Source of the DNA: Phormidium tenue FACHB-886
GTDB taxonomy: Bacteria; Cyanobacteriota; Cyanobacteriia; Elainellales; Elainellaceae
Direction of reading: 5' to 3'
NCBI RefSeq assembly: GCF_014764505.1
Contig: NZ_JACXWX010000013.1
Span: 78,635 to 142,634 of the forward strand
DNA length: 64,000 nt
Position 1 is the first letter of the stretch, and every line of letters starts with the position of its first letter. Both the position numbers and the translations under genes were made by a program. This document shows positions 1 to 9,800 of this stretch, one piece after another. The notes under the pieces were generated by a model. It was not told the origin of the DNA, did no database searches, and was given only the letters and a program-made list of their open reading frames with translations.

Positions 1-784
1 TAAACATCTGCCAGCCAAACTGCAGGGTAAGGCTGTGCCGCCAGGAGGGGGCTACTTCATACCGTCCGGCGATTTGCCGCCGTTCCCAGGCTCGTTCGCA
101 GGCAGCGCGGGCATATCCTGTCTGTTGTTTAATTCGTTTCTCGGTAACTGAGCCCGCATGGATACGGTATCGCATCAGCACCTTTTGCAGATTGGCAAGC
201 TTGCCGATCTCTCCCAGCTTCAACCACAAGTCGAGGTCTTGAGCCGATTGCAGGCTAATATCGTATCCCCCAACGGTCACCACTGCCTGCCGCCGCATCA
301 TCACAGAAGGATGACAGAAGTAATTTCTGCCAGCCAGCATATGCGCCTGAATTTCGTCATTGTCTGCCGCAGGTGAGCAGTGCATCAGGATTTCCCCTTC
401 TCCATCGATCCATTCTTGAGCCGTGCCCAGGCAAACCACCTGGGGATGCTGGTTGAGAAAAGCGACCTGATCAGCAAATCGTTCTGGTAGCGCTACATCG
501 TCTGCGTCCATGCGAGCCAAAAACTTGCCGCTCGATCGGCTAACCAGCTCGTTGAGCGTTTGAGTGAGCCCTCGATTTTCGCGGCTAATCAGGACAATGC
601 GTGGATCTTGGGCAGCATAGGCTTGCAGGATGTCAAGCGATCGATCGGTAGAGCCGTCATCCACAATCAGAAACTCAAAATCTGTGAATGTTTGTCGCAA
701 GATGCTTTCAACGGCTTCTCGTAGATATCGCTCGCTGTTATACACTGACATCAACACGCTAATCGTGGGAGTGGATCCGCCCAT
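1..784 (-). CDS. Family 2 glycosyltransferase, 3' end beyond the window
   Basis: Read from the ATG at 784 on the minus strand, the frame stays open to position 1 (261 codons), so the C-terminus lies outside the window. The N-terminus reads MGGSTPTISVLMSVYNSERY, the usual start of a GT-A fold family 2 enzyme. It is followed by VDDGSTD and by a DADD metal and nucleotide-sugar motif in ARMDADDVALPERF. A GGAG lies 12 nt before the ATG. The gene begins 29 nt after the stop of the polysaccharide ABC ATPase, so it is probably in the same operon and adds a sugar to the exported glycan. Donor and acceptor cannot be told from sequence. Confidence 0.85.
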   Translation of the reverse strand, partial: MGGSTPTISVLMSVYNSERYLREAVESILRQTFTDFEFLIVDDGSTDRSLDILQAYAAQDPRIVLISRENRGLTQTLNELVSRSSGKFLARMDADDVALPERFADQVAFLNQHPQVVCLGTAQEWIDGEGEILMHCSPAADNDEIQAHMLAGRNYFCHPSVMMRRQAVVTVGGYDISLQSAQDLDLWLKLGEIGKLANLQKVLMRYRIHAGSVTEKRIKQQTGYARAACERAWERRQIAGRYEVAPSWRHSLTLQFGWQMF

Positions 785-813
785 ATCTTTTGATATCTCC
801 TTTTGATATCTTT

Positions 814-2100
814 TCAGCAGCCTGCCTTCTCAACGAGTTGCCATGAACGCGGCTGATAGTAAAAACCGCGATTCATTTTTTCTTGTCCATTCACGGTAAA
901 TTTGTATCCCTCATACGCATCCAGAACGTAGAGCGAACCCTCCTTAACGTAGACATTCAAGATATAGGTGCTGGGAAGCAACCCCAGATGCGGCAAATAG
1001 GCACGCAGCTCGTACTCACCTGGTGCAACTTCAAAGGTTTCGCAGTCGTAGGCACTGCTCATGTGTAGGGCTAAGCCGTTGTCTCGGGTTGGTTGATAAA
1101 CCGCCAGAAAAAGACTGAGATTGTGGATTTTGCGGTGAGTTTTGCACTTGACGCAGATGTAAGTGGGTTCACCGCTGGTCAAGGTTTCCAGCAGCCTACC
1201 TTCAGCATCTTTGAAGTAAATCGAGACCAAATCGGCTCCGGCACTTTCTGCTGGAGATCGCTCTGGCAAAAGGAAGGGAATGGCGCTTCGATCCAACCGC
1301 TTAACCCCAAACAAATCTTGCTCATACTGATCCATGATCGATCGCGCATCGCCAGCCGCTATCACCTCCCCTTTGGACAAATACACGGCGGTATCGCAAA
1401 CGTTGAGGATACCCTGAAAAAAGTGGCTCACTAATACAAACGAAGTACCCTGCTGCAGCAGCTTCGACAATTTCCGCTCGCATTTAGACCGAAATCGCAC
1501 ATCCCCGACTGCCAGCACTTCATCGATCAACAGAATGTCTGGATCGGTATGGATGGCACAGGCAAACCCTAAGCGGGCCGCCATCCCAGAGCTATAGCTT
1601 TGCACTGGTGCATCGATCGCCTCCCCAATTTCGGCAAAATCAACGACTTCATCAAAGCGATCGTTGATTTGCTTGGTGCTCAAGCCCAAGATCGACATGT
1701 TGGCATAGATGTTTTCCCGTCCGGTCAAAATTGGGCTAAATCCGGCGCCCAGCGCAATCAGCGGGGCGATTCGTCCTCTCGCTCGAATCGTTCCTGTATC
1801 AGGCTTGATCAGCCCGCTGATAATTCGCAGCAGGGTCGTTTTACCGCTGCCGTTCGCTCCCACTAAGCCCAACGCCTGCCCCTGCCGGAGCTGGAAGCTC
1901 ACATCCTTGAGCGCCCAAAACTCCTTCGATCGCAGCTGGTCGCTTTGCCGTCGCATCCCCGACAGTTCTGAACCAATATCCTGAATGCCGTAAAACAGCG
2001 ATCGCTTTAGACTACGACAAAACTTTTTTGAAACCCCCTCAATCGATAAAACGATCTCACTTTCAGTTGATCGCGTTGTTTCACTCGGAAATGTCATCAT
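814..2100 (-). CDS. Polysaccharide ABC transporter ATP-binding protein, Wzt/TagH type
   Basis: This is the nucleotide-binding subunit that powers export of a finished polysaccharide across the inner membrane. The 428-residue protein has Walker A GANGSGKTT at 81-89, signature YSSGM at 169-173 and Walker B ILLIDE at 189-194. A C-terminal extension of about 160 residues (from about 265) is rich in beta-strand residues and matches the position of the substrate-recognition domain in Wzt-type ATPases. It overlaps the permease by 4 bp (ATGA), which implies translational coupling, and is followed closely by a glycosyltransferase. Whether the cargo is O-antigen, capsule or another glycan is not evident. 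Confidence 0.9.
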   Translation of the reverse strand: MMTFPSETTRSTESEIVLSIEGVSKKFCRSLKRSLFYGIQDIGSELSGMRRQSDQLRSKEFWALKDVSFQLRQGQALGLVGANGSGKTTLLRIISGLIKPDTGTIRARGRIAPLIALGAGFSPILTGRENIYANMSILGLSTKQINDRFDEVVDFAEIGEAIDAPVQSYSSGMAARLGFACAIHTDPDILLIDEVLAVGDVRFRSKCERKLSKLLQQGTSFVLVSHFFQGILNVCDTAVYLSKGEVIAAGDARSIMDQYEQDLFGVKRLDRSAIPFLLPERSPAESAGADLVSIYFKDAEGRLLETLTSGEPTYICVKCKTHRKIHNLSLFLAVYQPTRDNGLALHMSSAYDCETFEVAPGEYELRAYLPHLGLLPSTYILNVYVKEGSLYVLDAYEGYKFTVNGQEKMNRGFYYQPRSWQLVEKAGC

Positions 2101-3011
2101 GCGCTCATTCGCTCAATTACAAACGGCATTGCAACCCGATACACCAGCCAAGCCAACAGCAGCCCCACGAGTGCTAGCAGGCTTGCCAGCCAAAACCCAG
2201 AAGGGTTAGACATGCCGCCGATCGTGGCTAGATCGCGTACGGCAACCAGCAGCGGCGTAGCAGGATTGAGCTGCACCAGGGTCGCAAACCCGCCAGACTG
2301 CGGCACTGGATAAATCACAGGGGTCAGGAATAGCCACAGCCCCAACGCCAGCGTCAAGCCCTTAGAAACGTCTTCGTATAAAGCGGCGATCGGAGCCAGC
2401 AGCAAGCCCACTGCAGTTCCCAAGGCGATCAGGTGAACCAGCGCGACCGGAGCCAACAATACCATCCCCTGCACCGGAATCTTGAACAGCAGGAACAGCC
2501 CCACAATTAAAATTAGCTTGATGCCAAAGTTGAAAAAGACCTGCCCCAACTGGGACAAAATGATCGCCTCACGCGGAAAATTGATCTTTGCTAGCATCGG
2601 TTTAGCAGCCACCACCGCTTGAATGGGACCCGCAACTGCCTCACTAAACGTTTGCCACAGCGCCATGCTGAACATGACATAGGCAGGATAGGGAATACTC
2701 GTCTCACCCACATTGAGGACTTTGGCAGTGCTTGCCAGCGTCAGCCCCAGTGCAGCAACGATCGGCGGCACAAACGCCCAAAAAATTCCTAAAGCAGACT
2801 GCCGATACTGGGCGTTGATATCTCGCACCAGCAGGCGCCACGCTAGCTCTCTGGATGCCAACAGATCGCGTCCCATACTGCGAAACAGATGCAAAGGGTG
2901 GCGTAAAAGGCTTTCAGGCGTATAGGTAATGTCGAGTGGATTAGCTGGCTCAGTTTTGGACGGGTAGGATTCTGGTAGAGATGGCTCTGATAGATGCGAA
3001 TGCCTTGGCAT
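2097..3011 (-). CDS. Polysaccharide ABC transporter permease, Wzm/ABC-2 type
   Basis: This is the membrane channel subunit that partners the downstream Wzt-like ATPase. Six hydrophobic segments follow a polar N-terminus of about 80 residues. ARELAWRLLVRDINAQYRQS-like sequence precedes the first helix, as in ABC-2 polysaccharide exporters. The frame can be opened at a TTG at 3068, but nothing like a ribosome binding site precedes it. The ATG at 3011 has an AGGG upstream and gives 304 residues, so it was preferred. The last codons overlap the ATPase start by 4 bp. Confidence 0.88.
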   Translation of the reverse strand: MPRHSHLSEPSLPESYPSKTEPANPLDITYTPESLLRHPLHLFRSMGRDLLASRELAWRLLVRDINAQYRQSALGIFWAFVPPIVAALGLTLASTAKVLNVGETSIPYPAYVMFSMALWQTFSEAVAGPIQAVVAAKPMLAKINFPREAIILSQLGQVFFNFGIKLILIVGLFLLFKIPVQGMVLLAPVALVHLIALGTAVGLLLAPIAALYEDVSKGLTLALGLWLFLTPVIYPVPQSGGFATLVQLNPATPLLVAVRDLATIGGMSNPSGFWLASLLALVGLLLAWLVYRVAMPFVIERMSA

Positions 3012-3068
3012 AGCTGACCCTTTTCGCTCACAGATAGAAAGGTGGGCATCAGGAGGTGAAGCAGACAA

Positions 3069-3479
3069 TTCAAAAGAATTGCTGTAAGAGAGGCGCTAGC
3101 GAAGTAGTAATGCTCTAAACCTGCTGTGGCTTCTTCAAGAAGCTGGCTTTAGTGTGCTTTTCGAAGAAGCCAACAGCCTATTTGAAACATACGCTCTTAG
3201 CGCAGATATTCACGCTCGTGAAACCCGATTGTAAAAATCACTTACATAGAAACACAAGTATTAAATAATGCCTTCATGGAAAATACACGCGGATTTTAGC
3301 AAGAACCGCTGTGACAACAGGGCAGCAAATTTCTAACGCGAAATCTGCCGAAGTTGTTGGGAACCGCTGAATTCAGCTCGTCCGAAACATCAGATGAGAC
3401 CTAGCGGTTCAACTTCCATGTGATCCACTACACACTACAGCATTGCCCGATTGTTTCCAATCCGCTACAGCCCCAAGTG
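3069..3479. other. Gene-free stretch with one inverted repeat
   Basis: No convincing ORF was found in the gap between the permease start and the kinase stop. It contains an imperfect inverted repeat, 3123-3136 against 3163-3177 (14 of 15 bases, core GGCTTCTTC/GAAGAAGCC, 26-nt loop). It must also hold the promoter of the minus-strand polysaccharide operon, but no clear -35/-10 pair was recognised. Confidence 0.5.
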
Positions 3480-5330
3480 CTAAAACATTTGCCAAATCTT
3501 TATCGTTTCGTCCGCACTACCACTGACTAACCGATCGCCTGCTGTACTAAAGCTGAGCGCCTTAACCCCCCAGGAATGCCCAAATGCACTAAGCCGGTCG
3601 CCGGTCTGCAGATCCCAAAGTTTAATGCAGCTATCTTCGCTACCGCTGGCAAAAAATTTGCCGCTCGGATGCAAAGCAAGACAGTTGATGCGATCGCGGT
3701 GCGCCGAAATCACCTTGAGCTGTTCACCAAATTTGCAGTCCCAAATCTTGAGGGTTTTGTCCCAGCTCGCGCTGATCAGAATGGTGCCATCTGGAGTGAG
3801 TGCAAGAGCACTCACTCGATCGACATGTCCCCTCAGCGTTTTTATTACGCGATCCTGTTTGAGATCCCAAAGGCAAATCGTGCGGTCGTAGCTGCCGCTT
3901 ACTAAATACTGTCCGGTCTGATCGATTACCAAAGCACTGACTCGCTCCTGGTGCTGCGCCAAGTCTGCCAACGGTTCATCCGTTTCGGCATCCCAAAGCT
4001 GAATTAAGCCGTCGCTGTTGCCGCTTACCAACAGAGCACCATCTGAGTCAAAGGCGATTGCCGAAACTGCCCAGCCATTGCTGGGCAAAGTACTAATCAG
4101 CTGGCGGTTAGACAAATTCCACAGCTTGACTGTGCCATCGTTGCTGGCGCTAATTAACACTCGCCCATCAAAGCCAAATGCCAAGGCGCTAATCCAATCC
4201 CGGTGTCCAGCGGTTGACCAAAGCGATCGCCCTGCAAAGGTATGCAGCAGCTCACCCGTCTCTAGCCGCCACAGTTTGATAGTGCGATCGCTACTGCCGC
4301 TTGCCACAATCTGACCATTGGGACTAAGGCTGAGGGCAGTCACCTCTCCTGTATGTCCTATCAACGTTTGCACACAGCGCCAGCTTGATGGATGGGTGGG
4401 TTTTGATGGCAAGCGCTGATGCGATCTACCGTTTGCAGGACGCAAATCTCGCAGTACCTCTGCTGCCGTTTGATAGCGCTGGCTCACAGCACGCTGCACC
4501 AGCTTATCCAAAACCTGCCGCAATTTGCTGCTGACGGGCTGGGGCAAGTATTGCCGCCAGATCCACGCATCTTGGCTAACGGAGTACAAGTCAAATGGAT
4601 GTAGTCCGGTAAGCAAGTGCAAACAAGTCACCCCTAAACTATATAGATCGCTAGCAAATAAGGCTTTGCCCATTGCTTGCTCTGGCGCAACATATCCGGC
4701 GCTGCCAATCACGGTGCCCGTTCTCGCCAGCACTGTTTCAGTCGCATACTTGGATGCACCAAAATCAACCAGGACCAGCTTGCCGTTTGCTTGCGAGCGT
4801 CCGGGACGGATGATGTTTTCTGGCTTGATATCTCGGTGAATCACCTGACGATCGTGAACAAAGCTCAAGACAGGCAAGATATCTGCCAGCAATTCCCAAA
4901 TCTGTGCCTCGTTAAACGTTCCAACTTGCGCCAAGATTTCCTCTAAATTGCGCCCCTCAATGTACTCCTGAATGAGATAGAACGATTCTGTCGATTCAAG
5001 GTGGTCTAGCAATCCAGGAATTTGCTGGTGCTGTCCTAACTGCAACAGCAGCTCGATTTCCCGACGAAACAGGTCAACCGCTTTCGCCGATTCTGATTCA
5101 ATTTCTCGTGGCAAAAGCTGCTTTATGACGCAAAAAGCAGCGGCAGGCTCTGAACTACCTGCCTTCTCCTGATCGATCGCTAAAAAGGTGCGCCCAAACC
5201 CGCCCTGTCCAATCAGCTCTAAGGCTTGGTAGCGATCGCCCACCCACAGCTTCCACCCACAATTTTGACAGAATTTCGCATCATCAAGATTACGCGGCTT
5301 CTGACAAACAGGGTTAAGGCAGTAAGTCAT
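3480..5330 (-). CDS. Ser/Thr protein kinase with seven WD40 repeats
   Basis: The 616-residue signalling protein combines a eukaryotic-type kinase with a WD40 propeller. It starts with a zinc-ribbon-like segment (Cys 4, 9, 21, 24). The kinase domain then spans about 34-290, with P-loop GQGGFGRTF (41-49), Lys70, HRDIKPEN (165-172) and DFG (189-191), so it should be active. After a short linker, seven WD40 units run from about 320 to the end, most finishing in a W preceded by IKL, VKL or IKI. Seven is the number needed for one closed propeller. This architecture is common in filamentous cyanobacteria; the substrate is unknown. No transmembrane segment is visible, so it is likely cytoplasmic. Confidence 0.92.
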   Translation of the reverse strand: MTYCLNPVCQKPRNLDDAKFCQNCGWKLWVGDRYQALELIGQGGFGRTFLAIDQEKAGSSEPAAAFCVIKQLLPREIESESAKAVDLFRREIELLLQLGQHQQIPGLLDHLESTESFYLIQEYIEGRNLEEILAQVGTFNEAQIWELLADILPVLSFVHDRQVIHRDIKPENIIRPGRSQANGKLVLVDFGASKYATETVLARTGTVIGSAGYVAPEQAMGKALFASDLYSLGVTCLHLLTGLHPFDLYSVSQDAWIWRQYLPQPVSSKLRQVLDKLVQRAVSQRYQTAAEVLRDLRPANGRSHQRLPSKPTHPSSWRCVQTLIGHTGEVTALSLSPNGQIVASGSSDRTIKLWRLETGELLHTFAGRSLWSTAGHRDWISALAFGFDGRVLISASNDGTVKLWNLSNRQLISTLPSNGWAVSAIAFDSDGALLVSGNSDGLIQLWDAETDEPLADLAQHQERVSALVIDQTGQYLVSGSYDRTICLWDLKQDRVIKTLRGHVDRVSALALTPDGTILISASWDKTLKIWDCKFGEQLKVISAHRDRINCLALHPSGKFFASGSEDSCIKLWDLQTGDRLSAFGHSWGVKALSFSTAGDRLVSGSADETIKIWQMF

Positions 5331-5397
5331 AAACGAAAAAGCAGAACGGTCTAGCTCTATCTTGACACTGTGATTCGAAATCTTGCTTAATCTTTCC

Positions 5398-5672
5398 CCA
5401 CTGCACCGAACATAAAATGAGGCGCAGAACGCTGCGCCTCATTAATTGGTCTTTCCACTAGTCGAATTTCCAAACCCATTATCCCCGTCCGAGTGCTTAT
5501 TCAAAGACTCGGAGGTCTTACAGCTAGAGATGTCATCCTTCTCCTAGTACACACAGGCAGTCAGGGTATTTCACCCTTTCGGAGGATGGTATTCACGCTG
5601 TGCAATGGATATTCTTAGAACTATCTGATACCTAAGCAGTTTGTTCGCCCGACAGGAGACTGTCGGGTTTCT
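5398..5672 (+). ncRNA. Candidate small RNA ending at an intrinsic terminator
   Basis: The clearest signal is the plus-strand terminator at 5648-5672, which has no plus-strand gene upstream to terminate. A TTGACA at 5362-5367 with a weak TTAAT-type -10 near 5386-5391 would start a transcript near 5398, giving about 275 nt; a shorter RNA is also possible. The interior holds a CU-rich stretch CATCCTTCTCCTAGTACACA (about 5534-5553). This is complementary to Shine-Dalgarno sequences and similar in kind to the unpaired CU-rich regions of cyanobacterial trans-acting RNAs such as Yfr1 or PsrR1. It was not matched to a known family, and the start position is weakly supported. Confidence 0.4.
5416..5443. 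terminator. Perfect 12-bp hairpin
   Basis: Left arm AATGAGGCGCAG (5416-5427), loop AACG, right arm CTGCGCCTCATT (5432-5443). On the minus strand the right arm is followed by TTTTATG, so it could end minus-strand transcripts coming from the lipase gene. On the plus strand it would be the 5' hairpin of the candidate RNA. Confidence 0.5.
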
Positions 5673-5675
5673 TTA
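5648..5675 (+). terminator. Plus-strand intrinsic terminator
   Basis: CCCGACAG (5648-5655), loop GAGA, CTGTCGGG (5660-5667), then TTTCTTTAT. The minus-strand side is followed by CGAACAAA and has no T-tract, so the terminator acts on plus-strand transcription. Both flanking genes are on the minus strand. Confidence 0.75.
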
Positions 5676-5946
5676 TAGCAGCAATCTTCATGGTATTCCT
5701 CCATGTATGTGGACAGATGCGCCCTACAGTAAACAGCTACAGAAAGCCATAGCTAACAGCTATCCTGCTTTGACGCGCATCACCAAATTTTGTTCCAACT
5801 CTTACCAAAACAGTTTGCAAAACAAGCCCAGACAATTGCCGGTCTAGACTGAAATCAGTAGCCCCGCTGTGACTTGCACCGTTTCATCTTGGCACATAGC
5901 AGTGGAAAACTCAGAAATTAATACTAGGTCTTAACCTAAGCCTTAA

Positions 5947-6567
5947 CTAAGCGGTTGCCTGCACAACCCGTAAAGGTTCGGCTAGCGTTTCAGCGATCGC
6001 TAAAATACACTTAGCATCCGTGACCATCCAGGCATGTCCACCTACCCATAGCTGACGGTTTTTGCCAACAGGCATTTCAGAACTGCTAGCAGGCACAATC
6101 ATTGAATCAAAGGGTGTCCAGAGAGAAGTGAAGTTAATCTGCTCTAAACGGTAGGCATCTCGATTCAAATCCAGCAGAAACTCACTGCCAATCCGCATTT
6201 GGTTTGCACCTAAGTTGGAGCGCAGAAGTGCTGTCCAGGTGCCATTGTGGGGTGAGGCAATTGTGATGAACCGCTCGATACGCCGCAGTCCACCTAAGCG
6301 CTGTAGATAATAGCGGCTAATGATACCACCCATGCTAAACCCGACTAAATCGATCGGCTGGGCTGGCTCAAAAGTCTGCTCGACATAATCCAAAACTTGT
6401 GCCGCCAGCACTTCTAAACCTGCATCACCATTGCTGGGGTGCAAATCGAGCGTATGAACGTCCCAGCCCAAGTTTTCCAATGCGGGAGCCATTCGCCAAA
6501 AAATGGCATGAGTATCATCAATTCCGTGGATCAGCAGCACTGGGTTGCGATAGGCGGTTCTCATCAT
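5947..6567 (-). CDS. Alpha/beta-hydrolase, lipase/esterase-like
   Basis: A small 206-residue serine hydrolase. NPVLLIHGIDD (8-18) supplies the oxyanion HG motif. GFSMGG (76-81) is the nucleophile elbow with Ser78, and GGHAWMVTD near 176-184 probably carries the catalytic histidine. The length and the SPHNGT motif fit the cytoplasmic triacylglycerol lipase/esterase-like proteins of cyanobacteria. No signal peptide is seen. The substrate is unknown; an acyl ester is the usual assumption for this group. It is separated from neighbours by more than 240 bp on both sides, so it is probably monocistronic. Confidence 0.82.
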   Translation of the reverse strand: MMRTAYRNPVLLIHGIDDTHAIFWRMAPALENLGWDVHTLDLHPSNGDAGLEVLAAQVLDYVEQTFEPAQPIDLVGFSMGGIISRYYLQRLGGLRRIERFITIASPHNGTWTALLRSNLGANQMRIGSEFLLDLNRDAYRLEQINFTSLWTPFDSMIVPASSSEMPVGKNRQLWVGGHAWMVTDAKCILAIAETLAEPLRVVQATA

Positions 6568-6744
6568 GGGCAGTTCTCAGCAGCAGTTGGAGATTGGTTC
6601 TTCCCTAAGATAAGAGAGCAAAGGATCGATTGCACTATATTTAGGACAGCTAGAGGAATGTCCTCATTCTTAGGTCCATTGTTGATTGATTCTAACGGAC
6701 CAGGGAGCGGTCTTTTGGAATAAATCAAAGCATAGTTGAAACAT

Positions 6745-6778
6745 AAAAAGACGGGGCGAAAACTTCTGCTTTCACCCC
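6745..6778 (-). terminator. Terminator downstream of the pilus CheA gene
   Basis: GGGGCGAAA (6753-6761) pairs with TTTCACCCC (6770-6778) with one A-C mismatch. On the minus strand the stem is followed by GTCTTTTTATG, a good U-tract, about 35 nt beyond the CheA stop codon. Confidence 0.7.
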
Positions 6779-6810
6779 TCCACTCTTCACCGCTAGAGCT
6801 AGCTGCTAAC

Positions 6811-9800
6811 TTACTGACTGCTTGTAACCAGCACTTCGCCCTTTAACATGCGCTGCGCTGCATCCAGCAGCATTTCCTCCAGATAGGGCTTCGTAAAGTA
6901 GCCTTTTGCACCAAGCTGAACTGCCATCTGACGATGACGATCGGCTCCCCTAGAGGTCAGCATGGCGATCGGCAAGTGCATCAAATGTGGATCTTTCTGG
7001 ATGCGCGACAGCAGTTCTAACCCATCCATGCGTGGCATTTCAATATCGCAGAATACCAGATCGCAGGGTAACCCCGATCGCAATTTTTCCCAGGCTTCCT
7101 GACCGTCGCGGGCTTGCTCCACTCGGTAGCCAACTTTGTTGAACGTCATCGACAGCAGCTCACGAACCGTAATTGAGTCGTCCACAATTAGCACCGTTGG
7201 TTCGCTCTTGATGTCGAGCATTTCCTGCGGTGGTGCTGCGCCTTTCTCCCACAGCAAGCTGCCCGCCTCTCGACGGATGCGTCCTTGAGACAGATCAATC
7301 AGCTCCAGCACATCCGCGATTGGCATAATTCGCCCATCGCCTAGCACTGTCGCGCCCGCAATACCGATTGGCTTAGGAACAGGTCCTTCTAGCTGTTTAA
7401 TCACAATTTCTTGCTCACCCAACACCTGATCAACCTGGAGCGCTAAGAAGTTCCCGGCGCTGCGGAGGACAACGATCGAAACGATGTCTTCTTCCTGGTT
7501 ACCGCCGTAAACACTGCCGCGTCCCAACACGCGGTTAAGCGCTAGCAGTTCGGGCAGCGGCTGGAACGGCAGCAACGTATCACGCCAATAAATAGAAGTA
7601 CGCCCTTGTTCGTCAATTTGAACTCGCTCCTTGGGCACATCCAGCATGTCTTCCACCCCGTCCATGGGAAAGGCAATGCGAGCGCGGTTGCTGATACAGC
7701 ACAGCGCTTTAGAGATGCTCAGCGTTAGCGGCAGACGAATGGTAAAGGTTGTACCTTTGCCAATAGTCGAGTCAATGCTAATAACACCCCGAATTTCGTT
7801 GAGGTTGCTCCGCACTACGTCTAAACCAATGCCACGACCGCGCAAATCATCTACCTGGTCAACAGTACTGAAGCCGTGGTGGAACAGTAGATCGTAGGTA
7901 TCTAAGCGGGACATCTCTTTAGACTGGGCAGGCGTAATTACCCCCTTGGCGACTGCTTTTGCCTTAACGGCTTCCGGATTAATGCCTGCGCCATCGTCAC
8001 TGACAGAAATAACCGTCTGGTTACCCTGGTGGAAGGCGCGGATGGTAATTTTTCCGGTGGGCGGTTTTCCTGCGGCAACACGCTCGGCAGGGGTTTCAAT
8101 GCCATGCGCAACCGCATTGTTGACTAAGTGCGTCATCGGGTCATACAGCTGCTCGACAATCATCTTGTCAATCAGCGTATCGCGCCCTTCGATGGTTAGC
8201 TCTGCCTGCTTACCGTATTTTAGTGAGTTATCGCGCACACCTCTGGGCAACCGATCGGCAGTTTGGGCGAAGGGAACCATGCGCGAGCGGGTTAAGCCTT
8301 CCTGAAGCTGGGTGGTGATTTGGCGGAAGTTACGCGTCACTTGGTCGCTTTCATCCACCACGAAGTCAATATCCGAAGCAGATTCTCGCACTCGCACGAT
8401 CAGCTCGATCATTTCCTGCGACAGCGTATGGAAGCCAGTAAAGCGATCCATCTCCAGTGCATCAAAGCTCATGCCTGTAGCATGGTTGCTTTGCACCGTC
8501 GAGAAACTGCTACCCTGCGACGAGAGCTGGTAGCTACGGCGATTGGAGAGCAATGAACTTTCCAGTAGCGATCGCTCATACAGGTCCCGCATTCGTTGCC
8601 CCACGTCACTCAACTGCTGCACCTGATACAGCAGATTGTCGAGAAACTGCCGTAGCCTTTCCTGGGCTTGCTCCAGACTATTACGGTTGACAACCATTTC
8701 CCCAACCAGGTTATTGAGATTGTCAAGATGTTTAACTGATACCCGCATCGTCTGGTCGCCTAGTGTGTTGCGGCGCTGAGGACGACGATTCGCTGTACTA
8801 GAGACTGGGCGATTCCCTCTCGCCGCAGTTGTTCCTCCTAACTTCTGATCGGCGTCTTTCAGCAAGTCTTCCAGGTCGCCAAACTCATCTTCTGTATTGG
8901 GAGGAGAAGAAATAGGGAAGGTAGGCGATGCCGTTTCGTCGTCCAGCATTGAGTCAAGATCAGCAGAGTCTTCGACAGCAAATGCAGCTACGGCAGGCGC
9001 TTCCTCCAGCAAGGCATCAAGATCGGCAAAATCATCACTGCTAGAGAAAATTGGAGCAGCGGAAACCACTTCTTCCTCTAGTAGCGCATCTAGGTCAGTA
9101 AAATCATCAGCTGCATTCAAGAAATCATCAGCTGCGCTCAAGGACGAAGACTCTACGGGCGAAGATTCTATTGCTGATGCTTCATCCAGTAGGCTATCTA
9201 GACTGGCGAAGTCATCTGTCGTCGCTGGAGGCTCGCTGGAGTCCTCCAAATCGCTTGTCAAAGTGAAATTAGCAGCTTCATCTAATACAAGTGCTTCATC
9301 TAAATTGTTTTCCCATAAATCATTTTCCCACTCAAAGGGTGAGCCGGCAGGAGTGATCGCCTCTAGCGGCTCAACGTTAAGCTCCGAGCTAGGTATAGCG
9401 AGCTCACTACCTAGAGTTAAATCAAAACTCTCTTGTGCAATCATCGCTTCTGCTGTATTCGAAGCTGTATTTGCCGGAAAGTCCGTTGCTTGATCGAGGT
9501 TGATATCTAAAGCGATCGCATCAGATTCGTCTAGAGTTAAATCAAAATTCTCTAGCGAAAAATCTTGCGTTGCTTGTGTGCCATCAACTAGTAAATCATC
9601 TAGTTCTAGGCGGTCTTGACTATCTGTGCCAAGCTCGGCGGCATCAAGTACTTCAGGTTGAAACAATCCTTCTTCTAAAGGCTGTTCTACCTCACTAAGC
9701 GTTAGTCCTACATCATTTTGAAACAGATTCGCTAGGTCGTTCTCCATTGAGGCTGCATCAACAGCAGGCATTTGGATGGGTTCGGTAAGCGGATCAGAGG

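Larger units (their letters stand above)
5331..5946. other. Gene-free stretch between kinase and lipase
   Basis: This 616-bp gap between two minus-strand genes has no credible protein ORF. It contains a TTGACA element (5362-5367), a 12-bp hairpin (5416-5443), a smaller hairpin (CCGAGT/ACTCGG, about 5489-5512) and a plus-strand intrinsic terminator (5648-5672). Together these suggest an RNA gene on the plus strand, listed separately. From 5680 to 5946 nothing was recognised. Confidence 0.5.

Noticed and set aside
787..813. TTTTGATATCT direct repeat before the first glycosyltransferase
   Set aside because: Short repeat around its ribosome binding site; no evidence of more than a spacer duplication.
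5641..5847. 68-codon plus-strand ORF
   Set aside because: Starts at TTG inside the terminator of the candidate small RNA; no RBS and no protein-like features.
8897..9493. Long plus-strand Ser-rich ORF opposite CheA (and similar ORFs at 9776-10225, 10277-10753 and 11123-11467)
   Set aside because: They are antisense shadows of the acidic linker: Asp/Glu/Leu codons give Ser/Arg-rich reverse frames. No RBS or domain.
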